Assembly (NCBI RefSeq): GCF_021560175.1
Contig: NZ_CP091110.1
Coordinates: 5,086,501 to 5,150,500, forward strand
From: Neobacillus drentensis
GTDB taxonomy: Bacteria; Bacillota; Bacilli; Bacillales; Cytobacillaceae
Length of the DNA stretch: 64,000 nt
Direction: 5' to 3'
Shown here piece by piece: positions 8,920 through 16,214 of this stretch. Below the pieces are notes generated by a model that was given only the letters and a program-made list of their open reading frames with translations, ran no database searches and was not told the DNA's origin. Positions within the stretch are counted from its first letter, which is position 1. The number at the start of each line of letters is the position of its first letter. The position numbers and the translations under genes were made by a program.

Positions 8920-10062
8920 TTATCTCACCAAACTCATTAATCTTATTGTATTTTCAGAGGCTCTTTTCAGGTTTTGCTGACCATTTGCCAATGCTTCCTC
9001 TAGAGAACAAACTCCTTGCATAATGCTGAAAATCGAATCAATTTTCTCATACAAGGAATCGATATTTTCACCGACTTTTCCTGCGAATGCCACCACTGGC
9101 TTATGATATTTCTTAGCAAGTGAAGCCACCCCAAAAGGAGTTTTTCCAAATTGGGTTTGGAAATCTATACTGCCTTCACCAGTCCAGACCATATCAGCAT
9201 CCATGACTTTCTCTTCCAGCGACGCATATTCAATAACCATATCAATACCTTTTTTTAAAGTTCCATTTAAGAACATCATGAGTCCAGCACCCAAGCCGCC
9301 TGCTGCGCCAGCTCCAGGTACATCGAGGAGGTCTAAATTAAATTGCGCTTTTATAATATTTGCGTAATTCATTAAGTTTTTGTCTAATAGTTCAATCATC
9401 TCTGGTGTTGCACCTTTTTGTGGTCCAAACACAAAGGATGCCCCGTATTCACCACAAAGTGGGTTATTAACATCACAGGCTACTTCAAGGCTAATATCCT
9501 TAATCCGTGAATCCAAATGGGTAAGATCGATTCTTGCCAAGCGGCCTAACTCTCCTCCGCCAAAGCTCAGCTCTTCTCCATTTACATCCAGCAGTTTTCC
9601 GCCTAGAGCCTGTAATACTCCAGCTCCGCCATCATTTGTAGCGCTTCCGCCGATACCAATTAAAAGCTTTTTTATCCCCTGATCTAAACAGGCTTTTATT
9701 AATTGACCTGTACCGTAGGTGGTGGTAACAAGCGGATTTCTTTTTTCCTTTGGTACTAAATGAAGTCCACTTGCACTAGCCATTTCAATGATCCCTGTTT
9801 GACCGTCTCCTAAAATCCCATAGAGAGCATCAACTTCATTTCCTAGCGGACCAATAACCTTTTCCGTATAAATTTCACCGCAGGTAGCATCAACCAGCGA
9901 TTGCATCGTGCCTTCTCCACCATCCGCCATTGGAACTTGAATGCACGTAATCCAATGATTTACTTTCTTGATTCCTCTTTCCATTGCTTTACATGCTTCT
10001 TTTGCTGTCATACTTTCCTTAAATGAATCTGGTGCCAATACGATGACAAAATCTTTGTCCAT
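8920..10062 (-). CDS. glxK: Glycerate kinase
   Basis: A 380-residue class II glycerate kinase (GarK/GlxK family) that phosphorylates D-glycerate, usually to 2-phosphoglycerate, for entry into glycolysis. Family marks include LAPDSFKESMTAKEA at the N-terminus, PMADGGEGT (about 44-52), and the glycine-rich GIGGSATNDGGAGVLQALGG segment. It has a very strong GGGGGAGG ribosome binding site. The cdaR-type gene is directly downstream. No glycerate transporter or sugar-diacid dehydratase is present nearby, so the source of glycerate is unclear. Confidence 0.95.
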   Translation of the reverse strand: MDKDFVIVLAPDSFKESMTAKEACKAMERGIKKVNHWITCIQVPMADGGEGTMQSLVDATCGEIYTEKVIGPLGNEVDALYGILGDGQTGIIEMASASGLHLVPKEKRNPLVTTTYGTGQLIKACLDQGIKKLLIGIGGSATNDGGAGVLQALGGKLLDVNGEELSFGGGELGRLARIDLTHLDSRIKDISLEVACDVNNPLCGEYGASFVFGPQKGATPEMIELLDKNLMNYANIIKAQFNLDLLDVPGAGAAGGLGAGLMMFLNGTLKKGIDMVIEYASLEEKVMDADMVWTGEGSIDFQTQFGKTPFGVASLAKKYHKPVVAFAGKVGENIDSLYEKIDSIFSIMQGVCSLEEALANGQQNLKRASENTIRLMSLVR

Positions 10063-10100
10063 GATTCCTCCCCCTTTCCTTAATAGACGTTTAACAAAAT

Positions 10101-10116
10101 CAGTAAAGCGCTTTCT
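10101..10116 (-). promoter_or_regulatory. Weak cre-like site upstream of glycerate kinase
   Basis: The sequence around AAAGCGCTTT (10105-10114) is a 10-bp palindrome matching the centre of the CcpA cre consensus, about 11 of 14 positions overall by eye. It lies roughly 40-50 bases upstream of the start codon, a position suited to glucose repression. Confidence 0.35.
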
Positions 10117-10166
10117 ATTTAGAATATTAATCTATTGACTGTTATTTTGGTATAGTCGAAGCAACC

Positions 10167-10196
10167 AATATTTTTGTGCATTTGCACAAAAATATT
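10167..10196. promoter_or_regulatory. Perfect 30-bp palindrome upstream of glycerate kinase
   Basis: Arms AATATTTTTGTGCA (10167-10180) and TGCACAAAAATATT (10183-10196) are exact inverted repeats separated by TT. The centre is about 120 bases upstream of the glycerate kinase start. The core TTTGTGCA-N2-TGCACAAA has the form of a dimeric regulator site; the adjacent CdaR-type protein is the natural candidate. That assignment is inference. Confidence 0.65.
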
Positions 10197-10243
10197 AAAT
10201 AAAAACCAGCAGATTAAGTTAGGGGTAAAGGGGAGGCTTTGTG

Positions 10244-10336
10244 ATGTTAATTTTCCAAGCCAAACTACAGTTTCTGCACATCTTTTTCTGTAAAAAAGAA
10301 GCTGATCCTTGGCTTGGATCAGCTTCTTTTTGGTAA
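10244..10336 (+). CDS. Possible 30-residue leader peptide or gene relic
   Basis: A plus-strand frame of 30 codons starting with ATG and ending in TAA, translating to MLIFQAKLQFLHIFFCKKEA and ten more residues. An unusually good ribosome binding site (AAGGGGAGG, 7 bases before the ATG) marks it out in a region where everything else reads on the minus strand. Its 3' end overlaps the hairpin at 10292-10331. It could be a leader peptide with attenuation, the stump of a deleted gene, or chance. I recognise no family. Confidence 0.25.
   Translation: MLIFQAKLQFLHIFFCKKEADPWLGSASFW
10292..10331. terminator. Bidirectional terminator after the XynG-like permease
   Basis: An 11-bp perfect stem (10298-10308 with 10316-10326), GC-containing, with A-run on one side and T-run on the other. 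It terminates the minus-strand ABC transporter operon 12 bases after its last stop codon and could also stop plus-strand transcription. Confidence 0.9.
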
Positions 10337-10343
10337 CTTATTA

Positions 10344-11240
10344 TTATCCTTTAACTGATCCAGCGGCAATACCTTCCACAATTCGATCACTAAGAATAAA
10401 GAAAGCAATAAGAACCGGAATAATACTAATCATTAATGTCGCACCAATCGCTCCCCAATCTGTTAAATACTGTCCGACAAAGTTATTAACCCCAACCGTG
10501 ATGGTTTTCCATTTATCAGAACTTAAGAATGTATTAACGAACACGAATTCGTTCCAGTTGTAAATCATGTTAATGATCACCGTTGTTGAAAGTACTGGTA
10601 CAGTCATTGGCAGTGTTATTTGGAAAAATATACGATGAATCGAACAGCCATCAATTACTGCTGCTTCTTCTACCTCTCTTGGAAGGGATTTGTAAAATCC
10701 GCTTAGGATCATGATCGTGATCGGTAAGTTGAAAGCTACATACGATAATATGACTGAAATAGGATTATCGATTAAATGGACTGATTTAAAGGTATTAAAT
10801 AGCGGAATCAATGTTGAGTGAAGTGGAATCATATATCCCGCCATAAATAACCCTAGAACTAACCCGCTAAGTTTCCATTGCATTCTTGTAATCGCGAATG
10901 TCACAAAGCTGGCAAGAATTACTGTCAGCACAACTGCTACTACGGTGTAAATCACACTATTAAAAAAGTAGGAGCCTATGTGCCCGGCTGTCCAAGCCTT
11001 TAGATAGTTGCCCCATTGTGGATGTTGAGGTAATGAGAATGGGGACATACCAAAGACCTCTTGATTGGTTTTTAAAGAAAAAAGGAATAACCATATAAGT
11101 GGGTAAATTTGGATAATAGCAATGATTCCTAGAATAAAATAGAGAATTCCGTAGCCAATCTTTTTCCCAAACGTATTACTAGTTTTATATGAAGCGGATA
11201 GGGTCGAATGTGTTTGTTTTTCATATGCAACTTTGCTCAT
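10344..11240 (-). CDS. xynG: CUT1 ABC sugar permease, MalG type (XynG-like)
   Basis: A 298-residue inner-membrane permease with six predicted helices and the EAA loop EEAAVIDGCSIHRIFFQITL that contacts the ATPase. A start at 11240 is preferred over a GTG three codons earlier because GGGGAG sits 8 bases before it. It is the last gene of a binding protein-permease-permease set. Gene order with the upstream two-component pair (XynD-C-E-F-G) equals the xylo-oligosaccharide system of G. stearothermophilus, so xylo-oligosaccharide import is the likely function. No ATPase gene follows; an MsmX-like shared ATPase is presumed elsewhere. Confidence 0.88.
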   Translation of the reverse strand: MSKVAYEKQTHSTLSASYKTSNTFGKKIGYGILYFILGIIAIIQIYPLIWLFLFSLKTNQEVFGMSPFSLPQHPQWGNYLKAWTAGHIGSYFFNSVIYTVVAVVLTVILASFVTFAITRMQWKLSGLVLGLFMAGYMIPLHSTLIPLFNTFKSVHLIDNPISVILSYVAFNLPITIMILSGFYKSLPREVEEAAVIDGCSIHRIFFQITLPMTVPVLSTTVIINMIYNWNEFVFVNTFLSSDKWKTITVGVNNFVGQYLTDWGAIGATLMISIIPVLIAFFILSDRIVEGIAAGSVKG

Positions 11241-11258
11241 CTTATTCACTCCCCTTTT

Positions 11259-12134
11259 TTAATAATCTACATCTTTAGTAGAAAGTAGTTTTTGAATTAA
11301 CCAGGTCATCAGCATACAGATAACAAGTAAACCAAACCCGATGGCACTTCCGTAACCAAAGTTATATTTTGTGAATGCTTCTGTATACATATAGGATGCC
11401 ATAACCTCACTCGCATGGTTAGGACCGCCGCCAGTCAAGACGAAAATTAAATCAAAATACTTTAATGAACCAACGATGGCTAATATGACCATTACTTTGA
11501 TGACTCCTGCGATGAGCGGAACTTTAATCTTATAAGCAATTTGAAAAGCTGTGGCTCCATCAATTTTCGCTGCTTCAATCAGTTCTTCAGGAACATTCTT
11601 TAATGCCGCGTAGAAAATAATGATATAAAAACCAGCATATTGCCAAACAATTGGGATAAAAAGCGCATATAATACGATGTTTGAATCCGCCAACCAAAGG
11701 GGTGGGTTTTCAACACCAAATGTCATTAACAATCTATTGATCATTCCGTTAGACGGGTCAAAGATCTTCGCCCATAGCTGTGCTATTGCAACAGAAGATA
11801 ACAACATGGGGATTAAGTAAATTTTCCTTAAAAAGTTAGCTCCCTTAATCTTACTTGCTAAAATTAACGATAAAATCAAATAACCAATCAAGCTGATTGT
11901 GGAGAAAATACCGAGTAATAAGGAATGCCATGTACTTTGCCAAAACATTTTGTCATGGATTAGATTTTTGTAATTCTCTAAACCTATAAACTTCATCTTA
12001 CCGATGCCGTTCCAGTCCATTAAACCATAATAACCTGTTTGAACGATTGGGATGTAAATCAAAATAAGAATAAGTAGTAAGGCAGGAAGTACGTAGAGGC
12101 TTATGGCTAACTTGTTTGACATTACGTTTTTCAT
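11259..12134 (-). CDS. xynF: CUT1 ABC sugar permease, MalF type (XynF-like)
   Basis: A 291-residue permease with six hydrophobic helices and the EAA loop IEAAKIDGATAFQIAYKIKV. It starts with ATG behind GGGAG and ends 18 bases before the MalG-type gene's start codon, so the two pair as the translocation pore. It follows the second binding-protein gene after a 180-base spacer with two hairpins, which may lower permease expression relative to the binding protein. Confidence 0.9.
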   Translation of the reverse strand: MKNVMSNKLAISLYVLPALLLILILIYIPIVQTGYYGLMDWNGIGKMKFIGLENYKNLIHDKMFWQSTWHSLLLGIFSTISLIGYLILSLILASKIKGANFLRKIYLIPMLLSSVAIAQLWAKIFDPSNGMINRLLMTFGVENPPLWLADSNIVLYALFIPIVWQYAGFYIIIFYAALKNVPEELIEAAKIDGATAFQIAYKIKVPLIAGVIKVMVILAIVGSLKYFDLIFVLTGGGPNHASEVMASYMYTEAFTKYNFGYGSAIGFGLLVICMLMTWLIQKLLSTKDVDY

Positions 12135-12162
12135 TTTCTATACTCCCTTCTAATTAAAAACG

Positions 12163-12240
12163 TAAGCGCCTTGGTTGGGGCGACAGGCTTAATTCGAGCC
12201 TTCTTGAAGGATTGAACTAAGCCTGTCGCTCCTAAGCGCT
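12163..12240. repeat. GC-rich inverted repeat between binding protein and permease genes
   Basis: A perfect 12-bp stem GCGACAGGCTTA (12180-12191) with TAAGCCTGTCGC (12218-12229), extended outward by imperfect GCGC-containing arms and with a nested CCTTCTTGAAGG hairpin. It is clearly more GC-rich than its surroundings. It may be a dispersed palindromic element and, in the mRNA, a stability or attenuation hairpin. Confidence 0.6.
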
Positions 12241-12263
12241 GAAGCTGAATAGTCTAAACTAGA

Positions 12264-12290
12264 TAGAGGGCATATTTTGTATGCCCTCTA
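12264..12290. other. Stem-loop after the first binding-protein gene
   Basis: A perfect 11-bp stem TAGAGGGCATA / TATGCCCTCTA with a 5-base loop, 27 bases after the binding-protein stop codon. On the transcribed minus strand it lacks a following T-run, so it is more likely a 3'-end stabiliser or partial attenuator than a full terminator. This arrangement commonly gives more binding protein than permease. Confidence 0.6.
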
Positions 12291-12316
12291 TTTTTAAGAG
12301 AATGAATTACGCTAAC

Positions 12317-13645
12317 TTACTTTTGTTCTTTAGCAAGAGCATCTGCCTGTTGTTTAGCAAAGTCTTTCGGCGTAATTTGTTTTCCGAATAGTGCGGTCAT
12401 TAAATCATGGTGCAACTCTGATACAGCCGGGCTGGATTGAGTATCAAAATAAGTGGTAACGTTGGATGCTTCACTCAAATCCTTCAAGATATCAATGTAC
12501 ATTGGAGAAAGTTTCAAGCTAGATGTGTCTACCTTCGTTGCAGGAATAACACCAGCATCCGTAACTGATTTTTTACCCCATTCTTTCACTAAGAATCCAA
12601 CAAAATCTTTTGCTTCTTTCTTCACTTTAGAATCTTTCGCTACGAATAAACCAACGCCAGGGCCGCCAACATAACTGTTAATGTCTGTACCTTTACCGCC
12701 TTCATAAGTTGGGAATTTAAAGTAGCCAATCTTATCTTTAAACTCTTGTTTCACATCAGGGCTTGTTGTATAGTTTGGTAATTCCCAAGTAGCGGTTAAG
12801 AACATCGCTGCTTTTTCATTCATAAAGTAACCTTTTGCATCTTCATTTGATAAGGCGCTTGCACCTTTTTCAAAGCCGCCCATATCTACTAAGTTTTGAA
12901 CTTCTTGAGCTGCTTTTACAACAGCAGGGTCTGTCATTTTTGCTTTTCCATGAATTACATCTGTTAAAATCGTAGGTCCACCGATACGATCTGCTAGATA
13001 CATAAACCAGAAGGATGCTGGCCAGCCATCTTTAGCGCCTACAGTCGCAGGGGTAACTCCATTTTTTGCTAATGTTTTCACGACATTTTTATATTCTTCA
13101 AATGTTTTAGGAACTTCAAGGTTATATTTCTTGAAAATTTCTTTGTTGTAGAAAACATATGAAATGTTTAATTCTAATGGTAAACCATAAGTTTTACCAT
13201 TAACCGCATACGATTCTTTTACACCAGGGATAAATGCATCTTTAAGAGCTGGATCTCCATTAACGACATCGTCTAATGGCTCTAACATGTCACCTTGTAC
13301 ATAAGGCTGGATAAATCCATCTGACCATGTCATCCCAATGTCAGGTAATTCATTGGATGAAGCTAAAACTTTAAGCTTGTCTCTGTATTGATCAGGGCTT
13401 AGAATTTCTGTTTCAATTTTTACATCTTTATGCTGTTTTTCATAATCAGCAATGATATTTTTTACAATTGAAAACTGTGCATTTGAACTGCCTTCCGGCC
13501 ATAAATGCATAAATTTAATCACTTTCTTACCGCCGCTTGAAGCGCTTTCCTTACCAGAAGAACTTGATGAAGAACAGCCAGCAAGTGCTAAGGCAGCAAG
13601 CATTACTAAGGACATCAAGACTGAAATCGTTTTCTTTTTAAACAA
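12317..13645 (-). CDS. xynE: Sugar-binding lipoprotein of the XynEFG-like ABC importer (copy 1)
   Basis: A 442-residue extracellular solute-binding protein (family 1). A basic start, hydrophobic signal and lipobox LAGC show it is lipid-anchored at the cell surface, followed by a serine-rich linker. It starts at TTG 13645, directed by GGGGGAA. It captures xylo-oligosaccharides for the permeases downstream and probably also informs the sensor kinase. It is about 80-85% identical by eye to the protein encoded at 14001-15326, with most change in the first 100 residues and around TATWELPNY (copy 2: TGLWQLPAF). This is the copy transcriptionally joined to the permeases. Confidence 0.9.
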   Translation of the reverse strand: MFKKKTISVLMSLVMLAALALAGCSSSSSSGKESASSGGKKVIKFMHLWPEGSSNAQFSIVKNIIADYEKQHKDVKIETEILSPDQYRDKLKVLASSNELPDIGMTWSDGFIQPYVQGDMLEPLDDVVNGDPALKDAFIPGVKESYAVNGKTYGLPLELNISYVFYNKEIFKKYNLEVPKTFEEYKNVVKTLAKNGVTPATVGAKDGWPASFWFMYLADRIGGPTILTDVIHGKAKMTDPAVVKAAQEVQNLVDMGGFEKGASALSNEDAKGYFMNEKAAMFLTATWELPNYTTSPDVKQEFKDKIGYFKFPTYEGGKGTDINSYVGGPGVGLFVAKDSKVKKEAKDFVGFLVKEWGKKSVTDAGVIPATKVDTSSLKLSPMYIDILKDLSEASNVTTYFDTQSSPAVSELHHDLMTALFGKQITPKDFAKQQADALAKEQK

Positions 13646-13774
13646 TTGTTATTCCCCCTATGACCTTTTATTGTGTGTTTGTTTACATTTATAGAATATC
13701 ATTCTGATAGTTTTGAAAATAGGTCACAACGATTAGGAAAAATACCACTATTTTTAGAAAGCCCTTTCATATAA

Positions 13775-13920
13775 GAAAAGCGCATGCGCCCTGGTCAGCG
13801 GCGTATGGCCTGGAGTGCTCCAACTGAGATAAAGGAAACACGAAGAGCGAAAGCGATTCGATGTTGACTTATCGTAGGGCGGAGCGCGAAGGACACTAGC
13901 CGCTAGGGCGCTGGAGCAGG
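13775..13920. repeat. GC-rich palindromic repeat element (REP/MITE-like)
   Basis: A roughly 145-base block far richer in G and C than its surroundings, with no gene. Its ends form an imperfect inverted repeat (GCGCCCTGGTCAGCGG near 13785-13801 and CCGCTAGGGCGC near 13900-13911), and an internal hairpin GGAGTGCTCC lies at 13812-13821. I recall similar elements as common in Bacillaceae genomes, but this is memory and not a search. It lies between the duplicated binding-protein genes. Confidence 0.6.
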
Positions 13921-13941
13921 ACATGTATAATGGGTGTAAAC

Positions 13942-13970
13942 AAAAAACTCCCAGCAAAAATAACTGGGAG
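13942..13970 (-). terminator. Rho-independent terminator after binding-protein copy 2
   Basis: Stem CTCCCAG (13948-13954) with CTGGGAG (13964-13970), and on the minus strand a run of six T. It lies 31 bases after the stop codon of the 14001-15326 gene, so that gene is transcribed separately from copy 1. Confidence 0.88.
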
Positions 13971-14000
13971 CCTGTGTTAAGCAAATGATTGAAACTTCTT

Positions 14001-15326
14001 TTACTTGTGTTCTTCTGCTAATGCGTCTGCTTGTTGTTTAACGAAATCTTTTGGGGTTACTTGTTTTCCGAATAAAGCCGTAAGTAATTCATGGTGTAAT
14101 TCGGATACAGCCGGGCTGGATTGAGTATCGAAATAAGTAGTAACATTGGAAGCTTCGTTCAAATCCTTTAATATATCCATATACATTGGTGAAAGTTTCA
14201 AATTGGATGTATCCACTTTTGTTGCCGGGATGATACCTGCATCCGTCACTGATTTTTTGCCCCATTCTTTTACTAAAAATCCAACAAAATCTTTTGCTAC
14301 TTTTTTAACCTTTGAGTCTTTCGCTACAAATAACCCTACACCGGGACCCCCTACATAACTGTTGATATCGGTGCCTTTACCGCCTTCGTAAAGCGGGAAT
14401 TTGAAGTAGCCAATTTTATCTTTAAACTCATGTGGTACATCAGGGCTTGTTGTGAATGCCGGCAATTGCCAAAGTCCAGTTAGAAACATGGCCGCTTTTT
14501 CAAACATAAAATAATCCACGGAATCCTCATATGATAATGTGCTTGCCTCTTTTACAAAACCACCCATATTAACTAAATTTTGAACTTCTTGTGCTGCTTT
14601 TAAAAGTGCAGGGTCATCCATTTTTGCTTTTCCATGAATAACATCGGTTAAAATAGTCGGTCCGCCAATACGGTCAGCTAGATACATAAACCAGAAGGAT
14701 GCTGGCCAACCATCCTTTGCACCTACAGTAGCAGGGATCACTCCATTTTCCGCTAGTGTTTTCACGACGTTTTTATACTCTTCGAAAGTTTTAGGAACTT
14801 CAAGGTTATATTTCTTGAAAATTTCCTTATTGTAAAAAACATATGAAGTGTTCAATTCTAAGGGCAAACCATACGTTTTTCCATTAACTGCATAGGACTC
14901 CTTTACGCCTGGGATGAATGCATCTCTAAGTGCTGGATCGTTATTAACGATATCGTCTAACGGCTCTAACATGTCACCATTTACGTACGGCCTAATAAAT
15001 CCATCTGACCAAGTCATCCCAATGTCTGGTAACTCATTTGCTGTAGCTAAAACTTTAAGCTTGTCCTTATATTGATCAGAGTTAACAATTTCTGTTTCAA
15101 TTTTTACATCTGGATGTTGTCTTTCGTAATCCGAAATGATACTTTTCATGATTAAATACTGAGAATTCGAACTGCTTTCCGGCCATATATGCATGAAATG
15201 AATCACTTTCTTGCTGTCGTTTAGAGCTACTACATCACCAGACGAACTTGATGAAGAACAGCCAGCAGCTATTGCAGCAAAAAGGACCATGAATACCAAT
15301 ACTGAAATCATTTTCTTTTTAGACAA
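14001..15326 (-). CDS. Sugar-binding lipoprotein, tandem paralogue (copy 2)
   Basis: A 441-residue family 1 solute-binding lipoprotein with lipobox region AAIAAGC and serine-rich linker, starting at TTG 15326 behind GGAGGAATAT. It is a tandem duplicate of the 12317-13645 gene. Long identical blocks include KESYAVNGKTYGLPLEL and the glycine-rich SYVGGPGVGLFVAKDSKVKK. Divergence is concentrated in the N-lobe and in likely ligand-facing segments, which suggests a shifted oligosaccharide preference. It has its own terminator and lies directly downstream of the response regulator gene, the place held by xynE in G. stearothermophilus. Confidence 0.9.
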   Translation of the reverse strand: MSKKKMISVLVFMVLFAAIAAGCSSSSSSGDVVALNDSKKVIHFMHIWPESSSNSQYLIMKSIISDYERQHPDVKIETEIVNSDQYKDKLKVLATANELPDIGMTWSDGFIRPYVNGDMLEPLDDIVNNDPALRDAFIPGVKESYAVNGKTYGLPLELNTSYVFYNKEIFKKYNLEVPKTFEEYKNVVKTLAENGVIPATVGAKDGWPASFWFMYLADRIGGPTILTDVIHGKAKMDDPALLKAAQEVQNLVNMGGFVKEASTLSYEDSVDYFMFEKAAMFLTGLWQLPAFTTSPDVPHEFKDKIGYFKFPLYEGGKGTDINSYVGGPGVGLFVAKDSKVKKVAKDFVGFLVKEWGKKSVTDAGIIPATKVDTSNLKLSPMYMDILKDLNEASNVTTYFDTQSSPAVSELHHELLTALFGKQVTPKDFVKQQADALAEEHK

Positions 15327-15425
15327 GGGATATTCCTCCGATGACCTATTATTATCTTAGTTGTTTAGATTGATAGGTTAGTATTCAGATCGTTGTAAAA
15401 TAGGTCTTAGGAAAGAGAACCCCAA

Positions 15426-16214
15426 TTATTGGACAGCCTTTTCATTATTATTTTTACGATAGGCGCTAGGTGTTTCTCCTTCCATTTCCTTAAAAATCTT
15501 AATAAAATATTTTGCCGTTTTGTAACCAGATTCCTCTGCAATATCAGCAATCGGAAGATTAGTCGACATTAATAATTCCTTGGCGCGCTGGATCCTCCTT
15601 CTTGTTACATATTCACTGAAAGTCAGTTTAACATGGTCCTTAAATAAAACACTTAAATAACTTGGATTTAAATGAACATGGTCTGCAACTTCCTTTTGGG
15701 AAAGTTCATTTTTCAGATGTTGATTAATATAATCGAGCGCTTCACGGATTGGCAGCCGATTGGAAGGATTTTGGGTGTTTACATCAACAAGTTTAATATC
15801 CACCACTTTTTCAATCATTCCTGCCCGTTCTTTTTTCTCCACAGCCTTCGCGGCATCCTCCACTGCTTCAATTAGATTTTTTTTACTAATTGGTTTTAAT
15901 AAATAGTTAATAACCCCGAGCCGAAGAGCCTCATGGGCATATTCGAATTCTGAATACGCAGAAATAACAATAATGACAGGTGACATGTTTTGCTCTTTGA
16001 TTACTTTTAACAGCTCTAAACCAGTCATTTCCGGCATACGAATGTCTGTTAAGAGGATATCAATCTTATGCTGACGCATGATTTCGATTGTTTCTTCCGC
16101 ATTAGCAGCAGTAATTATTTGGTATTCCCCATTTGCCCATGTATCCAATGTCTTCTTAAGTCCTTGCCGGGTTCTTGGTTCATCATCAACTATTAAAATG
16201 GTTCGTCTATACAA
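15426..16214 (-). CDS. xynC: XynC-like AraC-type response regulator
   Basis: A compact 262-residue YesN-family regulator: receiver domain with DD pair at 10-11, phospho-acceptor D57 in LLTDIRMPEMTG and K in LLKPIS, then an AraC HTH from about residue 160 (VNPSYLSVLF-like LNPSYLSVLFKDHV). It starts at TTG 16214, which overlaps the kinase stop codon by 8 bases behind GGAGGAG, so translation is coupled. It is inferred to activate the binding-protein/permease genes just downstream in response to extracellular xylo-oligosaccharides, as XynC does in G. stearothermophilus. Confidence 0.88.
   Translation of the reverse strand: MYRRTILIVDDEPRTRQGLKKTLDTWANGEYQIITAANAEETIEIMRQHKIDILLTDIRMPEMTGLELLKVIKEQNMSPVIIVISAYSEFEYAHEALRLGVINYLLKPISKKNLIEAVEDAAKAVEKKERAGMIEKVVDIKLVDVNTQNPSNRLPIREALDYINQHLKNELSQKEVADHVHLNPSYLSVLFKDHVKLTFSEYVTRRRIQRAKELLMSTNLPIADIAEESGYKTAKYFIKIFKEMEGETPSAYRKNNNEKAVQ

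Noticed and set aside
12264..12295. Hairpin plus T-run readable as a plus-strand terminator
   Set aside because: No plus-strand gene is seen to the left, and on the transcribed minus strand there is no T-run; called a stem-loop instead.
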